From the NCBI GenBank assembly GCA_963693085.1, contig OY856413.1, positions 469,756,879 through 469,820,878 of the forward strand: DNA of 64,000 nt. Direction: 5' to 3'. The translations under genes were made by a program, and so were the position numbers. Below the pieces are notes generated by a model. The model saw only the letters and a list, made by a program, of their open reading frames with translations, was not told where the DNA came from and did not search any database. Below, in pieces: positions 25,032-35,684 of the stretch; position 1 is the stretch's first letter; each line of letters starts with the position of its first letter. The stretch comes from Alisma plantago-aquatica. Taxonomy: Eukaryota; Streptophyta; Magnoliopsida; Alismatales; Alismataceae.

Positions 25032-25321
25032 TGTAACACTTGGGCCCACTACTTAAGGCTCTAGTAGAATTTTAGGTTCAACAATTGGCCTCACAGACCA
25101 CCAAATGTCTTGACTGCACACTTTGTCCTCACTCACACACACGCCACGATCAACTTCTTGATAATTCACTCATCCTAGTACTACTTCAAGATGAGTGCAT
25201 TAAGCGATAGAGTTCTTAGTGAGGGTCTCTCTGAAAAGGAGGTGCACCTTGGTGATATGGGTAGTCTAATCTTTCCTTTTATGATCATTTTATTTGAATC
25301 TTCAAATGAAGGGATGTTACA
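25032..25321 (-). repeat. Cassandra-like LTR, first copy (5' in element orientation)
   Basis: 290 bp, minus strand TGTAACATCCCTTC ... AGTGTTACA. The 5S-like tract lies at about 25166-25232. Its outer border abuts RTE coding sequence at 25322. Confidence 0.82.
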
Positions 25322-25600
25322 CAATACCTTTCTCTAGAGTTCAAATTTGTTATTCAACCATCTTTAGTTTGATCAATCAACACAATATCATCAACAAATA
25401 ACATAAACTAAGAAATATCATCCTGGAACATTCTTTGTCACTCGTCCATAACACTAACAAACAGATAAGGACTGAGTGTGGATCCTCAATGTACCCCAAT
25501 TGTGATAGAAAATGTTGGTGTCTCTCCTTCATGAGTCTTAACACTTGTGGTTGAGCAATTGTCTTTACTTGAGAGTTCAACTTGAATAAGAAAAGACCAC
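25322..25600 (-). pseudogene. Reverse-transcriptase core of the RTE LINE, broken
   Basis: Minus strand shows, in shifting frames, THEGETPTFSITIGVH, GSTLSPYLFVSVMDE and MLFVDDIVLIDQT. These match the RTE reverse-transcriptase order: T-x-E-G-x-T-x-x-F-x-I-x-x-G-x-H-Q-G-S, L-S-P-Y-L-F, then the catalytic F-A-D-D-I-V-L box (near 25362-25404). It stops abruptly at the Cassandra LTR border, and the collinear continuation is at 21286-21930. About 50 codons between the two parts are missing. 5'-truncated near 25600, as is usual for LINEs. Confidence 0.85.
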
Positions 25601-27060
25601 ATATTGAGCTCTAAAAGACAAAGCTTAGAAACCTATTTCTTCTCCTCTGAAGGCTATGAGTGAATCCCAAATTTGAGGAAAAAATCTAATAGTTCGACAA
25701 TGTTTTTATGACATATATACATAAATTGAAGTTCTTGGGCAATATATGTTTTAACTCAAATTTTCATGTTTCATTAATAGTACACTGATGAAATTATCAA
25801 AGGTCGTTCATAATCACCTTCGAATTAAGAGACTTGCCTATCAACTCCATAGTCAATGGTCGGTCACCATTTATAAGTCTCTTGATCTCTCATATCATAA
25901 GATAAGGGGTACATTGATTGACGAGAGGACAAGTCAGACCAATATGTCACTACTCTATACGCCTCACATCGACAGACAGTTTACGTCGATTACTAAGTGG
26001 GTCGAATTCTTGGAGCTATTTGTGATCAAGACTAAGTCAAAATTGCCTAACAAATCCAATAAGTGGATGAAATAAGCATCAAAGATCTTAGTCAAGCAAA
26101 CTAGGCTGACCTGGATAAGCAACTAATGGGTCATCAAATTATCTGTAAAATCTTGACGTGCAATCAATTCTTACACGCTAGATGTTTGTATCTATAGTGG
26201 CGCTTCACATTTAAGAGGAAATGATAATCCTGCACACAAAAATAGTCTCTCTATGGAAAGACAAAGATTTCTGACTGGACTCAAGGTTTCGAAGGTAGAT
26301 TATCTCTCACTGTTGTGAAAAGCTAGGTGGAAATAATTTTTTTTTAACGTTTTGAAGATAACTAATAGTCAGTTACATATAAGATGGATGATAAATGGAT
26401 GAATCATTGTCTCGTTTCTTACATTGAAAAAGGACTATCTTCTTCGATTGACAAAACAACAACGTAAAGTAGTTTTATGAGACGTCAACTCATTGCAGAA
26501 ACATCATCTGGTACATCTGATGTTGTTCTTTACGTTTTTCCTATATTACGCTTTGAAAAAATTCGAAGTGTTGACAACTATTTTTGTTCTTATATCAGTT
26601 TTTACGTCTAGCTTTCCCAGCATACAAAAAATATGAAGTTTTGAACATTAATTTATGTGGTGTCCTCAAGCAAAAATCATTTTCCCAAAGGGTTTATAAT
26701 ATTATTAAATTGCCTTTCAGTTTTCGTGGTTTTGAAATTACTGAAATAATTAAACTACTTAATCAAGGGGAAATCCTTTCACGAATAACTAAGGCCATCC
26801 TAATAGTCACAATCATGTAGTATTCCAGTCAAAAACTATGCGAAGATTTCGAAATTTCTGCATCCCTCCATCACTCTCTCGTTCGTCTTTCAAGTTTTCT
26901 ACCCTTTTTCCTACGTTTTATCTCATAATGAGACACAACGTTCTTGTCTCGGGCTGGCAACCTAGCTGACCGCAGCCTATAGCTGGAGAAGGCGTGAGTG
27001 ATCCCACCATACCGGATCAAAGCTAGACTAGTCGAAGGCCCGCGGGCAAGCGGCTGCTAA
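25601..27060. other. AT-rich intergenic stretch upstream of the PR-10 gene
   Basis: ORFs of 60-95 codons only, without recognisable motifs. Composition becomes GC-rich from about 26940, marking the promoter-proximal island of the gene at 27445. Confidence 0.5.
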
Positions 27061-27067
27061 GACCCGC

Positions 27068-27192
27068 TGTCAAGGGTCCTGTCCTGTCCTGCCGGAACAA
27101 ATTGACCAAACGAGCACCGGCCTCCTTTCTTTGAATCTCAGGCTGAGCAACCACGATTTCTGCTATGACCCGCCACTACAGTCCACGGTCAA
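27068..27192. promoter_or_regulatory. W-box-like motifs upstream of the PR-10 gene
   Basis: TTGACC occurs at 27102-27107 (plus) and its complement GGTCAA at 27187-27192; a third core GTCAA lies at 27068-27072. TTGAC[C/T] is the WRKY-factor site and is common in PR-10 promoters (established). Spacing of 250-380 bp from the start codon is compatible. Actual regulation is inferred. Confidence 0.4.
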
Positions 27193-27314
27193 GTCCGCCA
27201 GGCGCCCACGCCACGGCTGGAGGAGCAGTGCAACCACTCGACGAGTCCAAAGAAGGGCATAGATGCCGTACATCGACGGAAAGAAGCGAATTTAAATAAT
27301 GGTTTACAATTTCC

Positions 27315-27322
27315 TTTATAAA
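27315..27322 (+). promoter_or_regulatory. TATA box of the PR-10 gene
   Basis: TTTATAAA within CCTTTATAAAG lies 122 bp upstream of the ATG. Transcription would start near 27345-27355, giving a 5' leader of about 90-100 nt that is C/T-rich and contains no upstream ATG between 27385 and 27444. Confidence 0.6.
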
Positions 27323-27444
27323 GTGTGCGGGAACCGTTTCTCTTCAACCCAAGTCCAAGAGTAATTCTCTCAACTCCTATCATAAACAAGCTCTTCTTGT
27401 AGCTGTGTCTAGCTCCACCCTTCTTCAACGTCATCGAAATTAGC

Positions 27445-27939
27445 ATGGCTGCTACAACTTACAAGGGTTTCAGTACCGAGGTGACAACCAAGATCCCAGC
27501 TCCCAGCATGTACGGCGCCATAGCCGACCTCCACACCCTCGTTCCGCTATTGGCCCCAGAGATGGTCAAGTCCGTCGACCTGCTCGAAGGCGACGGTGGC
27601 GTCAGCTCGATACTCCAGTATAACTACACGCCGGCTCTTCCATACGCCTACGCCAAGGAGCGCGTCGACGTCTTCGACAAGGAGGCGTATGAGTACCAGT
27701 ACACCGTCACGGAGGGAGCAGAGCTGGGGACAAAGTATAGCTCTGCGGTCTACAAGTTCAAGCTCACCCCTACTGCCGACGGCGGAGGCGTGTGCCACAT
27801 GTCTGCACAGTACGGGATTATCCCTGGGGTCGAGTTCACAGATGAGGAGGTGAACATGCATAGGGATGAGGTGGTCGCCGTGCTCAAGGGGCTCGAGGAG
27901 TACCTTACTGCGAACCCAGGAGCGTACTTGGCCGCGTGA
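27445..27939 (+). CDS. PR-10 / Bet v 1-family protein, intronless
   Basis: Complete 164-residue ORF, ATG at 27445 (context TAGCATGGCT), TGA at 27937. The family folds as a small START-like alpha/beta grip around a hydrophobic cavity and binds small ligands such as flavonoids or cytokinins; members are cytosolic and usually defence-induced. Seen here: the glycine-rich loop EGDGGVSS at residues 48-55 in the Bet v 1 position, a Y/V-rich beta-sheet region 57-107, a second glycine turn ADGGGVC at 111-117, and a long C-terminal helix from about 131 to 157. Length is slightly above the usual 155-160. No signal peptide. The usual PR-10 intron near codon 61 is absent. GC content is far above the surroundings, as in many monocot genes. 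Alternatives within the superfamily (MLP-like, norcoclaurine-synthase-like) are less likely because of the canonical loop. Ligand and activity cannot be told from sequence. Confidence 0.9.
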   Translation: MAATTYKGFSTEVTTKIPAPSMYGAIADLHTLVPLLAPEMVKSVDLLEGDGGVSSILQYNYTPALPYAYAKERVDVFDKEAYEYQYTVTEGAELGTKYSSAVYKFKLTPTADGGGVCHMSAQYGIIPGVEFTDEEVNMHRDEVVAVLKGLEEYLTANPGAYLAA

Positions 27940-29640
27940 GCAGACGGCGCGGGGCACGTCCTTCACACTTGCTATATTACTATTCGCAATAACGGATTAA
28001 AGAATGACCAATCGCTCTAAGAAAACGGTTGGACCCTACTGCAATACTGAGTTGCTTGTTAGAGAAGATCTTCATGTATCTTTTCAATGAGGTCTCTATA
28101 TTTTACACTAATCTAAATAATTGGGAGTTACGAATATTGTTTTCTGTGGAATAAGACTCCGTCTGTTGGAGCCATTCAAGTGTCGCGCTCTATTTTTCCT
28201 TGAGAAGTAGAATAGCACATCAACTTAATGCCAGATTTTTAGAATTTCTAAACACGTTAGACAGGGTGTGAACACGGAGTCATTTTAAGTATGACTATCT
28301 ACTTATTAACTCTAACTAAGGTGCTACTAACATTTTGGTTAAATAGTGTGCTATGGTGCAAATCAATAGATTGATACTATATAGATTAAAAACTAACAAA
28401 CAAAAGTAAAAGCAAATGAAATAACAAGTCAAACAAAAATTATGAAAAGTGGTCAAGGATGGAATGAATCAAACACCAAACACTATGGGAAGCTAGGACA
28501 TTGAGGCATTAGGGCACATAACTCATTCCTAACAATGATCCTTACTTTTTATTCATACAATGATAAAGGAGATAATTGTTCACCAAAAAAAAATGATAAA
28601 GGAGATAACAACTTCTTACAAGGCAAGATGATTTCACTTGTCAAATGCACCATGCAAGGAACATTACTCTAGATCACATTCAATATCTAAACCATTACAT
28701 ATATTAGACCGTAACTTACTAAACTAAACATTGAGGATCATGGTCGAATCCCTGACAAGATATGTCTGAATCCTTTACACCATCTTGTTGTTCAAGGGGT
28801 TGACCTTGATGAGTTCTTGATTATAGTCTTGGTTAGTAGAATTTGTGGCTAGGGTCATTCCTAAGTAGAAAGGTTAAAAAGACTTAAATCTTTCACCAAG
28901 ATTAAATATGAGTATAGCATGATCACAATCCCTTACCAAAGTCCAAGACTTCTAGTGTAAAATTGAATTTTTCCATTCAAGTTATAATGTCAACAGATTC
29001 AATATTACGAATATACCAACAATCAATTTACACATAAGTTTACTCCAATTGCTAAAATAATGACATAAATATTAATATTTTATATTAAATAAAGTTTACA
29101 CACAATTCGACAAATACTCGAAGAATTTATATCCATTTCGAAAAAATGCTAAACTTTCTTGTGATACTATACACACCAATTCAAGGTTCAGGTTTGTTCT
29201 CAAGCATTACTGTGACGACCTGACTTTTCTCACTCCTCTTATATACTCTTATCTCTCTAATGTGACTCATATTATTCAAATGGATATAAATTTAATAGTT
29301 TTTGTTTGGTGATACTTCGATTTAGTCACACCAATGATCAATTTTGCTATGTGTGACATTAATTTGAAACATTAACCAATAGATCATGCTTTAAGGAAAT
29401 ACAATTCTAAAACTGAAATTGAACTTTTTTTGTATGATATTCACGCTCTCTAATATATTTCATGATTTAGAGGGCTCAAATATCTATACAAGGGTGCAAA
29501 AGTTGCCTCAATCAGAGCTTCAGAGCCAACATTATGAACATACAAAGACGAGTTGATTTAAGTTGATTTATTATTGTTTTTATTCAATTTTAATCCTTCT
29601 TGGGCCTAAACATGAACATGCGGCCCACCTAGATTTTTCT
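27940..29640. other. AT-rich downstream region of the PR-10 gene
   Basis: Immediate 3' region has AATAAC (about 27989) and further A/T-rich words that could serve polyadenylation. Beyond 28150 I see no coding segment or element border that I can support. Confidence 0.45.
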
Positions 29641-29954
29641 TTCCTTCATTCTTATTTTGGATCATTCAATTTTGACCCTTTCTTGTGCTTCTACCTCCTA
29701 TAGCTGCGCCCACTCTTCCTCTACCCTACCTCCTTCCTCCTTCCTCCTTTCACCTTTCCCTCACCCTAGCGGCACCCTAGCGCCGCACCATCAGCTTGGG
29801 CGGCCGACCAGCAGGTGCGTCGATGCCCCAGCCAGTAGCTCGCGGCCAAGCACTTAGCAGCGACAGCTCCCGCTACACGACGACGTCTCTACCCCCTTCC
29901 CTTTTCCCCTTTCTTCTTGCTCCATCCGGTTCCCAACTAGTAGAGGGGCGGCAC
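29641..29954. other. GC/CT-rich host flank, left of the large LTR element
   Basis: Pyrimidine-rich then GC-rich sequence (GCGGCACCCTAG near 29769, CGGCCGACC near 29801) resembling a gene leader or first exon. The last five bases GGCAC (29950-29954) are the target duplication. The pre-insertion locus continues at 61402 with CCTAGTTGCAAC. No coherent protein is recognised. Confidence 0.4.
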
Positions 29955-30835
29955 TGTAACATCCCTGACCTGGGTTATGCTTTAACCCTAGGTGTTTTGA
30001 TTAAGAAAGTTGATTATATGTGTGTACTTATCTTGTGAAAGGTAATTAAGGCTCTTGAGGAACTTATATTTCAATTTCAGTCCTTTTTGAATAATGTTGA
30101 AGCAATGTCTGCTTATTTTGGACTAAAGTGCAAATTACCCAAGTTGAGGGGTTAACTTGCAAATTGCACATGATAAGATGTTACTCTGATGTTGTGACAT
30201 CATAAGAATGAATATAATGTAGTGGTATGGTTTTCCCAAGCCTGGACACCAAGATAGAGCTTGTTGGACAATGTTGTGCATTAAAACCTAGTTTTGGAGT
30301 AAAGTGCAATTTACCCAAAATCTAGGGTTCAATATGCAAATTACCACTTCAATATGGTCCTTAATGTTTCTTGGCATCATGTAGAGCAAATAAAATTAGA
30401 TGGACTCCTCATTTGAATTAAGTTGTAGGAGAGAGAATCTTGACATTAAAATAAACAAGAATAATGCCTAATTGAAACCCTAATTCGATTTAGGGCAAAA
30501 ATGAATAAAAATAATTGAAGGGCTTTCAACCAAAATGTTTTGGGTTGATTTTGAATAAGGATGGACGTTCCTTTAACAAGATAAGGAACGAAAATATCTT
30601 AAGTAGGTGAAATTTCACTCACCTTTTTATAAAGAAAAGTAATATCCACTCACATGTGGGATATTATATAATAAGCATTAAGGTGCTTAATTTGTTTTTC
30701 TTTAAATTGAGGATAATGAAGGAGAATTAAAGGCAAAGGGATATTCCTCGTATCCATGGAGTTTAGGGGGAAGAGGCGGCCATAATTTTTGGATTAATTG
30801 GATTTTTATAAGGCATATTCTCTCTCATCAATTTC

Positions 30836-30844
30836 TTTATAAAA
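30836..30844 (+). promoter_or_regulatory. Putative TATA box of LTR A
   Basis: TTTATAAAA followed by a pyrimidine-rich start region. The same word is at 50791-50799 in LTR B. It would place the U3/R border near position 900 of the LTR. LTR C lacks this part, so only A and B could drive element transcription. Confidence 0.45.
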
Positions 30845-31369
30845 GTGCCATTTCCAAGCGCAAACCAAGGCCTTTTTCGGATTTTCTTCTTCCCCTTGCT
30901 TGCAAAACCGACCAAGGAGTTAGGGAGGAGCAGGGAGCACGTCCCCAACCTGTGGGTAAGCCCTTGACCTTAGTTCTCCATGATTTCATGGTGGAAATCG
31001 AAAATAAATTATGGATTCCTTCTTATTTCGATCTCCTCTTCAACCCTAGCCAACTTTTGCAATCAAAAGCTTGAGGACGAGCCTAGGGGGAGTTGCAAGA
31101 GCTTCATCCACCATTAATTGCGTGAGCTTGGAGCTTTGGAGCTCAATTGGAGGCGGGTTTTATAACTCAAACCCTTAAACATTGCTATTGCATCAATTCT
31201 CTATGCTTTGTTGATTGATTTCTTCAATTTGATACACTCTTGTTTCTTTGCTGAAATTTCCATCAAGAACGGTTGCTGTTCTTGGTTGTTCGAAGGAAGG
31301 GGATGATGACATCATCCTAGATGCTTATCCAAAGAAAATTACCAAGCAAAACCGTTTTGATAGCTACTC

Positions 31370-32530
31370 CAAATCGTTTTAATTTGATTGGCTATGCGGT
31401 TTCAGCAAACTGTTTAAGGGCAAACGGTTTGAAACCGTTTGGGAGAAAACGGTTTCAAGACCGTTTGATATGGTTGACCAAGCGTTGACCGTTTGGGAAT
31501 TTTGTTCCTAGTTATGTAGGCTGATAACCCTCCAAATTTGAGGGATTAACTCCAAAGGAATTGAGAGTTGAAGGCCAATCAATTAGGCAATCGGATTGAA
31601 TTATGTGCTGATTTTCAACCTGATTAACTTGACCTGGTTGAGAAAACGGTTTCAAGACCGTTTGATATGGTGGACCAAGCATTGAACGTATGGGATTCCT
31701 GTTCATAATTATGTTTATTAATAACCCTCCAAATTTGAGGGATTAAATCCAAAGGAATCGTGAGTTAAATCCTAATCAATTAGGGAAACCTAATTGGATT
31801 AAGTGCTGATTTTCAATCTGATTTAATTGAACTTTTTGGGAAAACGGTCTCAAGACCGTATAATATGGTTGACTAAGCTTTGACCGTATGCGATTAATGT
31901 TACTAATGATGTTGGTTAATGACTCACCAAATTTTATGGATTAATTCCAAACGAGTCATGAGTTGAAGGCTAATCAATTGGGCAAACCCTAATTGAAATC
32001 AGTGCTGAAATTCCAATGAGTTAATTAGAGATTTTGGGTTGATTATCCCAAACGGTTTCAAGACCGTTTGGGGATCACCCAAACGGTCTCAAGACCGTTT
32101 GGGGATCACCCCAAGACCGTTTGGAGGTCTTGGGTCAAGTATAGTTGACCAATTGAAGGTCCAAAGGTACTAATCATATTGCAATGTAGTGCTGATTTGT
32201 TGATCAACTCGATAGACCAATCCATGATGAATTTTCACTAGAGTCCAAAGGTTGGATGGGAAAACGGTCTCAAGACCGTTTGGAGCTCATTCAAACGGTC
32301 TCAAGACCGTTTGGTGGTCACCCAAGACCGTTTGGAGGTCTAGGGTTGAGTATGGTTAGGTGTTTGAAGGTCTAAAGGTACCAAGCTGTTATACAATGCA
32401 ATGTTGATTTGGTGATCAATCCAATGATCCAAACCTTAATTGGATGGCTTGGATTTGAGTGATATGATGGGCAAACGGTCTCAAGACCGTTTGGAGGTCA
32501 TCCAACCGACCTCAAGACTGTTTGGGGTCA
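31370..32530. repeat. CAAACGG dyad cluster in LTR A
   Basis: At least ten copies, best near 32049, 32077, 32263, 32292 and 32473, of arms CCAAACGGTCT and AGACCGTTTGG around CA. Additional half sites (AAGACCGTTTGGAGGTC) occur near 32112 and 32323. In LTR B the same cluster lies at 51320-52470. Confidence 0.9.
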
Positions 32531-33900
32531 GGTCATACCCAATTTTGGATGATGGTTCAATGGTTTCAAAGCAACTAGTCTTACATTGATTAGTGTTGTT
32601 GAATCATCGATTCCAAACCCTAATTCTATTGAATCAAACCCTAATTGATGATCAATTGAGGGTCAATTGAGAGTCAAATCAGTTGAAGGTTGACCTATTA
32701 AACTCAATTGAAGTATGAGGGTAGGTCCAATTGATGATTGGTTCCATGAATTCAATGATTGAAGGAATCAACATTGAAAACCCTAATTCAATTGGATACC
32801 TTATGTAATGGAGGTCCAATGTGATTGAATCTCTTGAGAATAGAGATGATGAATCATACATTGATCCAATGATGATTAGTAATGATAATCAATGAAGGTA
32901 CAAATGTTGAAACCCTAATAGTACCTAAGTGATTAGTGCCAATTAAGGAATGAACCCTAATTGCTTATTGGACCAATGACTTGATACACGACGTTAATCA
33001 TAGTGGTATGCTCTTGATTGAAGGGTTGATATGATCTAATCAATTTGAGATGATGTTAACATGAATTCATACATGAATATGATTCATGTGGTGATTAAGG
33101 GTATGATCCTTAAGAAGAGAGATCATGAAACCCTAATCATGAATATAAACCCTAATTGACAGGGCTTTTGGGTTTTAACCCTAATTGAGGCAATTCTAAA
33201 TGTAACCCTAATCCAGGGTGAGGATGTAACCCTAAGTCAGGGTAGTGATGTGTGAAACTCCAATTTAGGGAAATGAGATGTAAAACCCTAATTGTAATGA
33301 ATAGTGAATCTCTAATTATGGACAATTGAATGAAATCCTAATGGAGATGCATAGTAAACCCAAATTGTGGGTGACTAAGGTGGAAACCCTAGTTGAGGGT
33401 GATTCCATGAGAAACCCTAGTTGAGGGTGATTCCATGAGAAACCCTAATTAAGAGTTAACATCACATGAAGCTCTAATGATATGTTGTGATGAGAGGCCC
33501 TAAGAAGGGTGAAGGTATGTGAGACTCTAATGTGGAGTCATAATACACAAAGCCCTAATCTTGGGCAATATGATAATAAATTATAATCCTAATTTTAAAT
33601 AAGGGTATAAGGAAACCCTAATGATGAGATATAAGGAATGGCCTTATAAAGGTGAAACATTTAATGTGGTTGTTTATAGGCAAGCTTATTGTAAGCAATG
33701 CCTTAATCTGAGATGAGTCCATATCATTAAAGATAGTTGGACCATTCTTATGTGTAACCTATGCACTTTATGGTAAGAGTGATAGGTTAGTGGATGAAAG
33801 GATTAAGATGGGAAACACCTTAATCCAAGATAAGCTGGTAACTTAAGAAAGTAGTATGTGATGATCAATGATGAGTTAAAAGAATTAAATTCCATGAACT

Positions 33901-34650
33901 GTGTAATCAGGATTGGTTACGGACCAATGCTTGGCTGTGTAATCAGGTTTGGTTAAAGTCCAATACCTGGCAGAGGCTTAATGCCTGTAATCAGGGTTGG
34001 TTAAAGTCCAATGCCTGGCTGTGTAATCAGGATTGGTTAGAGTCCAATGCCTGGCTGTGTAATCAAGTTTGGTTAAAGTCCAATACCTGGCAGAGGCTTA
34101 ATGCCTGTAATCATGGTTGGTTAAAGTCCAATGCCTGGCTGTGTAATCAGGATTGGTTCGAGTCCAATGCCTGGCTATGTAATCAGGTTTGGTTAAAGTC
34201 GAATACCTGGCAGAGGCTTAATGCCTGTAATCAGGGTTGGTTAAAGTCCAATGCCTGGCTGTGTAATCAGGATTGGTTAGAGTCCAATGCCTGGTTGTGT
34301 AATCAGGATTGGTTAGAGTCCAATGCCTGGCTATGTAATCAGGATTGGTTAAAGTCCAATGCCTGGCTGTGAAATCAGGGTTGGTTAATGTCCAATGCCT
34401 GGCTGTGAAATCAGGATTGGTTAAAGTCCAATGCCTGGCTGTGAAATCAGGGTTGGTTAGAGTCCAATGCCTGGCTGTGTAATCAGGTTTGGAGAAATCC
34501 AATACCTGGCAGAGGTGTAAGGCCTGTAATCAGGGTTGGTTAAAGACCAATGTCTGGAAGTGTAATCAGGTTTGGAAGAGTCCAATACCTGGCAGAGGCT
34601 CAATGCCTGTAATGATGACACAGGATTGGTAATAACCCAATGCCTGTATT
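33901..34650. repeat. 37-bp minisatellite in LTR A
   Basis: About 18-20 head-to-tail units built on TGTAATCAGGATTGGTTA plus AAGTCCAATGCCTGGC, with a higher-order alternation of a variant unit (AATACCTGGCAGAGGCTTAA). The open minus-strand frame through it is a by-product of the repeat. Confidence 0.95.
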
Positions 34651-35422
34651 AATGATATATGAGTACATGGTAGATGTAATTCCTTATCTGTTTAGCAGAC
34701 TGACTAAGGCCAATAAGTTGAAACAAGAATGTCTCATGGGTGACATATCAAGATAATGAGTGTCACAAGAGAAGTTTGACATGATGGTATAATATGGAGG
34801 ATAAATGATATACATGTTCTTCCTATTCCTTATTAAGAGAATGCTTTAAACTTCTTATCATCTGCCTATATTTATCTTCTTAAGATGCAATAATAATGTT
34901 TCTAGCGGAGAATTATATCTCTCGCTGGGGCAATTTACAATTGTCTCACCCCCGTGGGATCCAACATTTTTAGGTGGATGCGGACAAAGAGGCAGATACT
35001 CTTTTGCAGGAAAAGGAAAGCAACAGCTTGGACAGCAGTGAGATCTCAGGTGGAGATATTGTCTGTCAAGTCATATAGATAGTAGTCCTATGTGTCGTCT
35101 CTGTACTATCAGGTCCTCAGAGTTTTCAGTCAGTGTTTTTGATATATCAAACTGAGGTTTTGGCTTGATGCCTCGAGATTCATATGTTGTCTGTATATAA
35201 TGTTCATAAGGCAGCTAATGTTGTAGTCTCTGAAAAGAGATGGCACATGTTATATATGTTTGAACCAGAATGTAAATGTTATACAATGGTTCTTGTTGTA
35301 AAGGATTTCCTATGTGTGGATCTCTTTGCAAAAATTTTTAATTTTTAGTTATTTTCGCTAATCCGCTACTTGATGAACGCTTCCACATTAGTTAATCATG
35401 TTTTCGCGAGACGGTCGTCACA

Positions 35423-35431
35423 TTTAGTGGT
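35423..35431 (+). other. LTR A / LTR B junction: 9-bp primer-site leader
   Basis: TTTAGTGGT lies between ...GTCACA of LTR A and TGTAACATCC of LTR B. The internal domain after LTR B starts ATTTAGTGGTATCAGAGC, so the nine bases are the start of an internal region cut within the primer-binding site. Confidence 0.9.
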
Positions 35432-35684
35432 TGTAACATCCCTGACCTGGGTTATGAATTAACCCTAGATGTGTTGTATAATAAGTTTGAGTAGATTCTT
35501 AATCTTATCTTGGGAAAAGTAATTAGGCCTCATAAGAAACTTATGTTTCAATTTTGGTCCTGTTTGAGCAATGTTGAAGCAATGTTTGCTTATTTTGGAC
35601 TAAAGTGCAAATTACCCAAGTCGAGGGGTTAACTTGCAAATGTTGCATGATAAGATGTTCCTCTGATGTTAAGACATCATAATA

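Larger units (their letters stand above)
21931..25321 (-). mobile_element. Cassandra-like 5S-rRNA-bearing TRIM in a three-LTR tandem, with a nested solo LTR
   Basis: Read on the minus strand the order is LTR (25321-25032), primer site, short internal, LTR (22609-22327), primer site, internal (22326-22082), LTR (22081-21931, truncated). Each LTR contains a tract matching plant 5S rRNA, best at 22458-22527 where GGAGTTCT..GATGGGATCC of the 5S complement is preserved. The 5S promoter box area GAAGTAGTACTAGGATG is also recognisable in the right LTR. Each full LTR is followed by a Met-tRNA-type primer site. 5S-derived LTRs of about 0.3 kb with no coding capacity are the definition of Cassandra (established). 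The element lies within an RTE LINE and is interrupted by the solo LTR at 22823-24989. Confidence 0.85.
29955..35422 (+). repeat. LTR A (complete, 5468 bp)
   Basis: TGTAACATCCCTGACC ... ACGGTCGTCACA. Internal landmarks are a TATA box at 30836, the dyad cluster at 31370-32530, the AAACCCTAA-rich block at 33120-33610, a 37-bp tandem array at 33901-34650, and the conserved GTTATATCTCTCG-like block near 34910. It contains no ORF that looks real. At 30187-30215 it preserves the uninterrupted counterpart of the CACTA insertion site in LTR B. Confidence 0.92.

Noticed and set aside
27547..27966. 139-codon ORF opposite the PR-10 gene
   Set aside because: Antisense shadow of a GC-rich CDS. Codon pattern and domain support only the plus strand.
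30763..30948. 61-codon minus-strand ORF conserved at 50703-50903
   Set aside because: Present in LTRs A and B simply because the LTRs are copies. It lies at the predicted promoter/R region and has no start context or domain.
34218..34502. 94-codon minus-strand repeat peptide
   Set aside because: By-product of the 37-bp minisatellite in LTR A. The same region in LTR B has no such frame.
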